From contig JABYQQ010000002.1 of assembly GCA_022605405.1 (NCBI GenBank), forward strand, positions 682,001 to 746,000: 64,000 bases of DNA. The letters are read 5' to 3'. The position numbers were made by a program, and so were the translations under genes. Shown piece after piece: positions 54,576 through 64,000 of this stretch (position 1 is the stretch's first letter; every line of letters starts with the position of its first letter). Source of the stretch: Earliella scabrosa (taxonomy: Eukaryota > Basidiomycota > Agaricomycetes > Polyporales > Polyporaceae). The notes beneath the pieces are model-generated. The model was not told the DNA's origin, made no database searches, and saw only the letters and a program-made list of their open reading frames with translations.

Positions 54576-55137
54576 ACCCGCCCTCCCTCCATCCGACGGA
54601 TGACTCGACCCAACCGAGACCGAGGGAATGACTCGACCTTCGTTCGGTACAAGAGCTCCTGTTGTCTAACCTTCGTTCACCGTTGTCCCCCACCTTCGTT
54701 CACTTATTTCATGCGTCGTTCATTCTACATTTGCACATAACACTTACGCGTCCTTCGCCAGGGAATGGCGTTCAATCATCCTCAGTCCGCAGGGCCCGAT
54801 CACTTGATTCTCTTCGAGGTCATCGACAGCCGTAGCCCCACGCTCATCACCAGGGACGAGATTGACAGTCAAATTCGCAACCGGTTGGAATATCTTTCCC
54901 AGCTGCAGCGCGGTTTCCAGTCCCGCTTCGACGGGACGAACCACATTCGTCCCGTCCCCACGGAATCCGATCATCCCTGCGCATCGGAGGAGATGCGAAC
55001 GACGAAGAAGGCCGTCCATGACATCCGACAGGTCACAGCTAGACGATGATGATAATGCTGTGATAATGCTGTCTTTCCCCTGTGTATCGTTTGTATCTAT
55101 CCGTGCGAGTTGTATCCGTTCGAGTTGTACACAACCA
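54576..55137 (+). repeat. Repeat R2, right copy
   Basis: Shares with 15466-16031 the GACGGATGACTCGACC motif region, the MAFNHPQ frame and the trailing GTTCGAGTTGTACACAA segment. Same orientation as the left copy. Confidence 0.75.
54765..55049 (+). CDS. Small hypothetical protein carried by repeat R2
   Basis: A 94-residue frame starts MAFNHPQSAGPDHLILFEVI. It continues with DEIDSQIRNRLEYLSQLQRG and ends EMRTTKKAVHDIRQVTARR. The helix around residues 30-50 and the basic end suggest a small folded protein or the last exon of a larger one (CGCCAG precedes the Met, a possible acceptor). The left copy at 15679 is frame-broken, so this is the better preserved version. No family recognised. Confidence 0.35.
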   Translation: MAFNHPQSAGPDHLILFEVIDSRSPTLITRDEIDSQIRNRLEYLSQLQRGFQSRFDGTNHIRPVPTESDHPCASEEMRTTKKAVHDIRQVTARR

Positions 55138-56099
55138 CTCCGATCGAATTTGCAGCTAAGAATTCCCTGCAGTGTCTCTCTCCAAAATATCCAAAATATG
55201 CACCCCATGCGACCAGAAGGGCGACGATGACGAGGAGGAGTGTCAGTCTGCAGCTGCTGGTGTCAGTGTAAACGCGATGACAGAGCTACGGGCGCTGTGA
55301 TCGGCCGCTCAGCGCAAAAGCGGAGTCAGCATCCGCATTCCATAACTCCATAATGCTTATGGACAACTCCCATCTCAACTTCGCGGTCAGGACTCTGCCG
55401 CTCGTCGTTGGCGAGGACGAGGGTGAGAAGGAGAGCGAAGACGGGATCGAGGGCGAGAGCGAACACGGGACCGAGGATGAGGGCGAGAGCGAGGACAGGG
55501 ACGCGGATGAGAGCGAGCTCGAGCCCAGCGAGCGCGAGCCTTGACCTTCACCTGGGGCTCGTCGGGGTTCGGGGCACTTTTGGCGTGCATTGGTGGGGAG
55601 CGGGGAATCTACTCACCTAAAACCCTAGCCCACCACTGTCCTAGCCCACCACTGCTTGTCACCGTGCCCGCGTGTCGGTTCTGCTTGTTTTGGAGGCCGC
55701 CTGTGTGGTTCCGTTCGACCCCGGGGTCCAATACGAGCAGCTTGTGTCCGAAATCGACCCCCCCCCGGTTGTTTGAGCCAACACCACTTCAAGCTCAAGC
55801 GTCAAGACGCAGGGGAAGGGATGGCAGAACAGCAAATGAGCGGTGGTCCGGTGGAGATCGAATACCGCACGTGGCAGCGCCTATGGAAAAGGACAAACAC
55901 AGCCAAACAGCCGGGCAGCAAGGAAGAAAGCGTTGGAAAGAATGTGTCGTCTTCCCTCTCCCGCTCAATCCAATGTCTGCTTGCTGGTCCCCACAGTATC
56001 ACGCTATCGGGGTGTTGGTCTACTGATGGTTTCTACCTGCTCACACTGAGCTCATCGCTCCAGCAAGAGCCACCGCGATCCGAGCGTTCAAGCTGCGCA
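55138..56099. other. Unassigned stretch with an acidic hexanucleotide-like repeat
   Basis: At 55415-55545 a GAGGGCGAGAGCGA-type imperfect repeat encodes Glu/Asp/Ser-rich peptide on the plus strand and Arg/Pro-rich on the other. From 55550 to 56100 there are overlapping open frames but no domain or convincing splice model. Confidence 0.4.
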
Positions 56100-59000
56100 A
56101 GATATTCGACCTTGGGGCGACTCCCCGTCCGCTGAGGACTATACCTGCGCGCACACGGCTTACTCGGCGTGGAAGATCACCCTTGCAGCGAAGCAGGTCT
56201 TCGAGCTCCCAGCTGCTCGTCCGCTGAGGTTTACACCTGCGCGCACACAGCTCACCCGAAGAGCATGAGCAAGGCCCTCCAGCGACCAAGACTCTCAGCA
56301 TTCAAGCCCTTCGCCCCCGCCACGACTCGTCCGCTGAGGTTTACACCTGTGCGCACAGCTCACCCGACGAGCATGAGCAAGGCCCTCCGACGACCAAGAC
56401 CCTCAGCATTCAAGCCCTTCGCCCCCGCCACGACTCGTCCGCTGAGGTTTACACCTGCGCGCACAGCTCACCCGACGAGCACGACCTAGTCCCTCCGACG
56501 GCCAAGTTCCTCAGCATTCAAGACCTTCGGCCCCGCCACGATTCGCCCGCTGATGTTTACACCTGCGCGCACAGCTCACCCGACGAGCATGAGCAAGGCC
56601 CTCCGACGACCAAGACCCTCAGCATTCAAGCCCTTCGACCCCGCCACGACTCGTCCGCTGAGGTTTACACCTGCGCGCACAGCTCACCCGACGAGCACGA
56701 CCAAGACCCTCCGACGGCCAAGTTCCTCAGCATTCAAGACCTTCGGCCCCGCCACGATTCGCCCGCTGATGTTTACACCTGCGCGCACAGCTCACCCGAC
56801 GAGCATGAGCAAGGCCCTCCGACGGCCAAGTTCCTCAGCATTCAAGACCTTCGGCCCCGCCACGACCCGTCCGCTGAGGTTTACACCTGCGCGCACAGCT
56901 CACCCGACGAGCACGACCTAGTCCCTCCGACGGCCAAGTTCCTCAGCATTCAAGACCTTCGGCCCCGCCACGATTCGCCCGCTGATGTTTACACCTGCGC
57001 GCACAGCTCACCCGACGAGCATGAGCAAGGCCCTCCGACGACCAAGACCCTCAGCATTCAAGCCCTTCGACCCCGCCACGACTCGTCCGCTGAGGTTTAC
57101 ACCTGCGCGCACACGCCCCGCTCGCCCACTTTTCATCTTCCCTCCCCCACTCCGAGCACCCGCGTCTGCGTGCGCTCACCTATCATCTCGCCCGTACTCG
57201 GGCTGCCGCATTCCCGAGCACGCCTCGTGCGCGCTCATCTCCCGCCGTCTCTACGCTGACCGCTTCCCCTACAGCTCTCGACGTACTGCTCCGCTGAGGT
57301 TTACACCTGCGCGCACGCAGCTCACCCGACGACCACGACCAAGTTCCTCAGCATTCAAGACCTTCGGCCCCGCCACGATTCGCCCGCTGATGTTTACACC
57401 TGCGCGCACAGCTCACCCGACGAGCACGACCTAGTCCCTCCGACGGCCAAGTTCCTCAGCATTCAAGACCTTCGGCCCCGCCACGATTCGCCCGCTGATG
57501 TTTACACCTGCGCGCACAGCTCACCCGACGAGCATGAGCAAGGCCCTCCGACGACCAAGACCCTCAGCATTCAAGCCCTTCGGCCCCGCCACGACTCGTC
57601 CGCTGAGGTTTACACCTGCGCGCACAGCTCACCCGACGAGCACGACCAAGACCCTCCGACGGCCAAGTTCCTCAGCATTCAAGACCTTCGGCCCCGCCAC
57701 GATTCGCCCGCTGATGTTTACACCTGCGCGCACAGCTCACCCGACGAGCATGAGCAAGGCCCTCCGACGACCAAGACCCTCAGCATTCAAGCCCTTCGAC
57801 CCCGCCACGACTCGTCCGCTGAGGTTTACACCTGCGCGCACAGCTCACCCGACGAGCACGACCAAGACCCTCCGACGGCCAAGTTCCTCAGCATTCAAGA
57901 CCTTCGGCCCCGCCACGACCCGTCCGCTGAGGTTTACACCTGCGCGCACAGCTCACCCGACGAGCACGACCTAGTCCCTCCGACGGCCAAGTTCCTCAGC
58001 ATTCAAGACCTTCGGCCCCGCCACGATTCGCCCGCTGATGTTTACACCTGCGCGCACAGCTCACCCGACGAGCATGAGCAAGGCCCTCCGACGACCAAGA
58101 CCCTCAGCATTCAAGCCCTTCGACCCCGCCACGACTCGTCCGCTGAGGTTTACACCTGCGCGCACACGCCCCGCTCGCCCACTTTTCATCTTCCCTCCCC
58201 CACTCCGAGCACCCGCGTCTGCGTGCGCTCACCTATCATCTCGCCCGTACTCGGGCTGCCGCATTCCCGAGCACGCCTCGTGCGCGCTCATCTCCCGCCG
58301 TCTCTACGCTGACCGCTTCCCCTACAGCTCTCGACGTACTGCTCCGCTGAGGTTTACACCTGCGCGCACGCAGCTCACCCGACGACCACGACCAAGTTCC
58401 TCAGCATTCAAGACCTTCGGCCCCGCCACGATTCGCCCGCTGATGTTTACACCTGCGCGCACAGCTCACCCGACGAGCATGAGCAAGGCCCTCCGACGAC
58501 CAAGACCCTCAGCATTCAAGCCCTTCGGCCCCGCCACGACTCGTCCGCTGAGGTTTACACCTGCGCGCACAGCTCACCCGACGAGCACGACCTAGTCCCT
58601 CCGACGGCCAAGTCCCTCAGCATTCAAGACCTTCGACCCCGCCACGATTCGCCCGCTGATGTTTACACCTGCGCGCACAGCTCACCCGACGAGCATGAGC
58701 AAGGCCCTCCGACGACCAAGACCCTCAGCATTCAAGCCCTTCGGCCCCGCCACGACTCGTCCGCTGAGGTTTACACCTGCGCGCACAGCTCACCCGACGA
58801 GCACGACCAAGACCCTCCGACGGCCAAGTTCCTCAGCATTCAAGACCTTCGGCCCCGCCACGATTCGCCCGCTGATGTTTACACCTGCGCGCACAGCTCA
58901 CCCGACGACCACGACCAAGTCCCTCCGACGACCAAGACCCTCAGCATTCAAGCCCTTCGACCCCGCCACGACTCGTCCGCTGAGGTTTACACCTGCGCGC

Positions 59001-62000
59001 ACAGCTCACCCGACGAGCACGACCAAGACCCTCCGACGGCCAAGTTCCTCAGCATTCAAGACCTTCGGCCCCGCCACGACCCGTCCGCTGAGGTTTACAC
59101 CTGCGCGCACAGCTCACCCGACGAGCACGACCTAGTCCCTCCGACGGCCAAGTTCCTCAGCATTCAAGACCTTCGGCCCCGCCACGATTCGCCCGCTGAT
59201 GTTTACACCTGCGCGCACGCAGCTCACCCGACGACCACGACCAAGTCCCTCAGCATTCAAGACCTTCGGCCCCGCCACGATTCGCCCGCTGATGTTTACA
59301 CCTGCGCGCACAGCTCACCCGACGAGCATGAGCAAGGCCCTCCGACGACCAAGACCCTCAGCATTCAAGCCCTTCGGCCCCGCCACGACTCGTCCGCTGA
59401 GGTTTACACCTGCGCGCACAGCTCACCCGACGAGCACGACCTAGTCCCTCCGACGGCCAAGTTCCTCAGCATTCAAGACCTTCGGCCCCGCCACGATTCG
59501 CCCGCTGATGTTTACACCTGCGCGCACGCAGCTCACCCGACGACCACGACCAAGTCCCTCAGCATTCAAGACCTTCGGCCCCGCCACGATTCGCCCGCTG
59601 ATGTTTACACCTGCGCGCACAGCTCACCCGACGAGCATGAGCAAGGCCCTCCGACGACCAAGACCCTCAGCATTCAAGCCCTTCGGCCCCGCCACGATTC
59701 GCCCGCTGATGTTTACACCTGCGCGCACAGCTCACCCGACGAGCACGACCAAGACCCTCCGACGGCCAAGTTCCTCAGCATTCAAGACCTTCGGCCCCGC
59801 CACGACTCGCCCGCTGATGTTTACACCTGCGCGCACAGCTCACCCGACGAGCATGAGCAAGGCCCTCCGACGACCAAGACCCTCAGCATTCAAGCCCTTC
59901 GGCCCCGCCACGACTCGTCCGCTGATGTTTACACCTGCGCGCACGCAGCTCACCCGACGACCACGACCAAGTTCCTCAGCATTCAAGACCTTCGGCCCCG
60001 CCACGATTCGCCCGCTGATGTTTACACCTGCGCGCACAGCTCACCCGACGACCACGACCAAGTCCCTCCGACGACCAAGACCCTCAGCATTCAAGCCCTT
60101 CGACCCCGCCACGACTCGTCCGCTGAGGTTTACACCTGCGCGCACAGCTCACCCGACGAGCACGACCAAGACCCTCCGACGGCCAAGTTCCTCAGCATTC
60201 AAGACCTTCGGCCCCGCCACGACCCGTCCGCTGAGGTTTACACCTGCGCGCACAGCTCACCCGACGAGCACGACCTAGTCCCTCCGACGGCCAAGTTCCT
60301 CAGCATTCAAGACCTTCGGCCCCGCCACGATTCGCCCGCTGATGTTTACACCTGCGCGCACGCAGCTCACCCGACGACCACGACCAAGTCCCTCAGCATT
60401 CAAGACCTTCGGCCCCGCCACGATTCGCCCGCTGATGTTTACACCTGCGCGCACAGCTCACCCGACGAGCATGAGCAAGGCCCTCCGACGACCAAGACCC
60501 TCAGCATTCAAGCCCTTCGGCCCCGCCACGACTCGTCCGCTGAGGTTTACACCTGCGCGCACAGCTCACCCGACGAGCACGACCTAGTCCCTCCGACGGC
60601 CAAGTTCCTCAGCATTCAAGACCTTCGGCCCCGCCACGATTCGCCCGCTGATGTTTACACCTGCGCGCACGCAGCTCACCCGACGACCACGACCAAGTCC
60701 CTCAGCATTCAAGACCTTCGACCCCGCCACGATTCGCCCGCTGATGTTTACACCTGCGCGCACAGCTCACCCGACGAGCATGAGCAAGGCCCTCCGACGA
60801 CCAAGACCCTCAGCATTCAAGCCCTTCGGCCCCGCCACGACTCGTCCGCTGAGGTTTACACCTGCGCGCACAGCTCACCCGACGAGCACGACCAAGACCC
60901 TCCGACGGCCAAGTTCCTCAGCATTCAAGACCTTCGGCCCCGCCACGATTCGCCCGCTGATGTTTACACCTGCGCGCACAGCTCACCCGACGACCACGAC
61001 CAAGTCCCTCCGACGACCAAGACCCTCAGCATTCAAGCCCTTCGACCCCGCCACGACTCGTCCGCTGAGGTTTACACCTGCGCGCACAGCTCACCCGACG
61101 AGCACGACCAAGACCCTCCGACGGCCAAGTTCCTCAGCATTCAAGACCTTCGGCCCCGCCACGACCCGTCCGCTGAGGTTTACACCTGCGCGCACAGCTC
61201 ACCCGACGAGCACGACCTAGTCCCTCCGACGGCCAAGTTCCTCAGCATTCAAGACCTTCGGCCCCGCCACGATTCGCCCGCTGATGTTTACACCTGCGCG
61301 CACGCAGCTCACCCGACGACCACGACCAAGTCCCTCAGCATTCAAGACCTTCGGCCCCGCCACGATTCGCCCGCTGATGTTTACACCTGCGCGCACAGCT
61401 CACCCGACGACCACGACCAAGTTCCTCAGCATTCAAGACCTTCGACCCCGCCACGACTCGTCCGCTGAGGTTTACACCTGCGCGCACGCAGCTCACCCGA
61501 CGAGCACGACCAAGACCCTCCGACGGCCAAGTTCCTCAGCATTCAAGACCTTCGGCCCCGCCACGACCCGTCCGCTGAGGTTTACACCTGCGCGCGCGCA
61601 GCTCACCCGACGACCACGACCAAGTCCCTCAGCATTCAAGACCTTCGGCCCCGCCACGATTCGCCCGCTGATGTTTACACCTGCGCGCACAGCTCACCCG
61701 ACGAGCATGAGCAAGGCCCTCCGACGACCAAGACCCTCAGCATTCAAGCCCTTCGGCCCCGCCACGACTCGTCCGCTGAGGTTTACACCTGCGCGCACAG
61801 CTCACCCGACGAGCACGACCTAGTCCCTCCGACGGCCAAGTTCCTCAGCATTCAAGACCTTCGGCCCCGCCACGATTCGCCCGCTGATGTTTACACCTGC
61901 GCGCACGCAGCTCACCCGACGACCACGACCAAGTCCCTCCGACGGCCAAGTTCCTCAGCATTCAAGACCTTCGGCCCCGCCACGACCCGTCCGCTGAGGT

Positions 62001-63905
62001 TTACACCTGCGCGCGCGCAGCTCACCCGACGACCACGACCAAGTTCCTCAGCATTCAAGACCTTCGACCCCGCCACGACTCGTCCGCTGAGGTTTACACC
62101 TGCGCGCACGCAGCTCACCCGACGACCACGACCAAGTCCCTCAGCATTCAAGACCTTCGACCCCGCCACGATTCGCCCGCTGATGTTTACACCTGCGCGC
62201 ACAGCTCACCCGACGAGCATGAGCAAGGCCCTCCGACGACCAAGACCCTCAGCATTCAAGCCCTTCGACCCCGCCACGACTCGTCCGCTGAGGTTTACAC
62301 CTGCGCGCACACGCCCCGCTCGCCCACTTTTCATCTTCCCTCCCCCACTCCGAGCACCCGCGTCTGCGTGCGCTCACCTATCATCTCGCCCGTACTCGGG
62401 CTGCCGCATTCCTGATCACGCCTCGTGCGCGCTCATCTCCCGCCGTCTCTACGCTGACCGCTTCCCCCACAGCTCTCGACGTACTCGTCCGCTGAGGTTT
62501 ACACCTGTGCGCACAGCTCACCCGACGAGCATGAGCAAGGCCCTCCGACGACCAAGACCCTCAGCATTCAAGCCCTTCGGCCCCGCCACGACTCGTCGAG
62601 GTTTACACCTGCGCGCACGCAGCGCACCCGACGAGCACGACCAAGACCCTCAGCATTCAAGACCTTCGGCCCCGCCACGACCCGTCCGCTGGGGTTTACA
62701 CCTGCGCGCGCACAGCTCACCCGACGAGCACGACCAAGACCCTCAGCATTCAAGCCCTTCGCCCCCGCCACGACTCGTCCGCTGAGGTTTACACCTGCGC
62801 GCACACGCCCCGCTCGCCCACGTTTCATCTTCCCTCCCCCACTCCGAGCACCCGCGTCAGCGTGCGCTCACCTATCATCTCGCCCGTACTCGGGCTGCCG
62901 CATTCCTGATCACGCCTCGTGCGCGCTCATCTCCCGCCGTCTCTACGCTGACCGCTTCCCCCACAGCTCTCGACGTACTCGTCCGCTGAGGTTTACACCT
63001 GTGCGCACAGCTCACCCGACGAGCATGAGCAAGGCCCTCCGACGACCAAGACCCTCAGCATTCAAGCCCTTCGGCCCCGCCACGACTCGTCCGCTGAGGT
63101 TTACACCTGCGCGCACGCAGCTCACCCGACGAGCACGACCAAGTCCCTCAGCATTCAAGACCTTCGACCCCGCCACGATTCGCCCGCTGATGTTTACACC
63201 TGCGCGCACAGCTCACCCGACGAGCATGAGCAAGGCCCTCCGACGACCAAGACCCTCAGCATTCAAGCCCTTCGACCCCGCCACGACTCGTCCGCTGAGG
63301 TTTACACCTGCGCGCACAAAGCTCACCCGAAGAGCATGAGCACGGCCCTCCGACGACCAAGACCCTCAGCATTCAAGCCCTTCGGCCCCGCCACGACTCG
63401 TCCGCTGAGGTTTACACCTGCGCGCACGCAGCTCACCCGACGAGCACGACCAAGTCCCTCAGCATTCAAGACCTTCGACCCCGCCACGATTCGCCCGCTG
63501 ATGTTTACACCTGCGCGCACAGCTCACCCGACGAGCATGAGCAAGGCCCTCCGACGACCAAGACCCTCAGCATTCAAGCCCTTCGACCCCGCCACGACCC
63601 GTCCGCTGAGGTTTACACCTGCGCGCACACAGCTCACCCGACGAGCATCAGCAAGGCCCTCCGACGGCCAAGTCCCTCAGCATTCAAGACCTTCGGCCCC
63701 GCCACGACTCGTCCGCTGAGGTTTACACCTGCGCGCACACAGCTCACCCGACGAGCATGAGCACGGCCCTCCGACGACCAAGACCCTCAGCATTCAAGCC
63801 CTTCGGCCCCGCCACGACCCGTCCGCTGAGGTTTACACCTGCGCGCACACAGCTCACCCGACGAGCATCAGCAAGGCCCTCCGACGCCCAAGTCCTTCAG
63901 CATTC
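56100..63905 (-). repeat. Right minisatellite array, reverse complement of the left array
   Basis: Dozens of core copies (CGTCCGCTGAGGTTTACACC, or the variant CGCCCGCTGATGTTTACACC) alternate with a few spacer types. The commonest composite unit is 108 bp, a multiple of three, so long frames with a 36-residue period run through it. They are broken at recurrent TAG (GACCTAG) spacers. Higher-order blocks recur, for example a linker of about 180 bp at 57110, 58165, 62310 and 62810. I do not treat these frames as genes. Confidence 0.95.
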
Positions 63906-64000
63906 ATCTCGACCACGCAGGGCTCGTCCTCGAAGGCACAAAAGGTCCAGTCGAAAGAATGGACCGTCAAGGACATCCGTCCGATCCCCTCGCTGACTTC
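63906..64000 (+). other. Unique sequence after the array, possible partial coding exon
   Basis: The last 95 bases leave the repeat and stay open in the frame reading GSSSKAQKVQSKEWTVKDIR. They may be the start of a gene that continues beyond the window. No family recognised. Confidence 0.3.

Noticed and set aside
56169..63996. Long open frames with a 36-residue repeat as a repetitive protein
   Set aside because: The period of 108 bp keeps frames open by arithmetic. Frames are interrupted at recurrent spacer stops, and equally long frames exist on the other strand. No start context or splice sites support a gene.

Overview
The window reads as genomic DNA of a filamentous basidiomycete, most likely an Agaricomycete (mushroom or polypore). 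It has many short introns of about 48-60 nt with GTRNGT donors and CTAAC-like branch sites. Its gene content is also typical of that group: a Plavaka transposase, a fungal TET/JBP-type 2OG-Fe(II) dioxygenase, a KDM3-like JmjC protein, Brl1/Brr6 and HeH nuclear-envelope genes, and several multicopy orphan families. Gene models below were spliced by eye from frame, splice-site and branch-site agreement. None has been checked by database search.

Layout. Positions 1-2990 are a G-rich minisatellite array and 56100-63905 holds the same repeat in reverse complement, so the window is bracketed by inverted arrays. Short pieces of the repeat also lie near 3716, at 13680-13743 (array-1 orientation) and at 38190-38745 (opposite orientation). 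From 5.3 to 8.7 kb lie a broken P-type Ca2+-ATPase N-terminus and a five-exon TET/JBP-like dioxygenase. From 9.0 to 15.7 kb and from 38.2 to 44.7 kb lie two segmental duplications, called here block AC and block D. Each is present twice in inverted orientation, but the two blocks occur in the same order on both sides, so this is not one simple palindrome. Between and around them are a WD40-like membrane-anchored gene, a divergent HeH/Brl1 pair of nuclear-envelope genes, a TA-flanked MITE, a solo MLKL/HeLo-type domain gene, and a degenerate Plavaka transposon at 31.2-34.4 kb. From 46 to 54 kb lie further orphan genes, including a 737-residue coiled-coil protein.

The most distinctive content is a five-member family of putative nuclear proteins (14203, 25472, 29566, 44426 and 49150 as start positions). 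All five share a 7-nt first coding exon, a candidate E-x-K nuclease-like core, and charged C-terminal tails, three of them with basic nuclear-localisation-like clusters. Two members have lost the E-x-K residues and two are recent identical copies. Together with two different chromatin- or DNA-modifying dioxygenases, JmjC fragments at other sites, transposon remains and the inverted arrays, the region looks like a fast-evolving, transposon-rich accessory compartment. No tRNA, rRNA or CRISPR locus was found.
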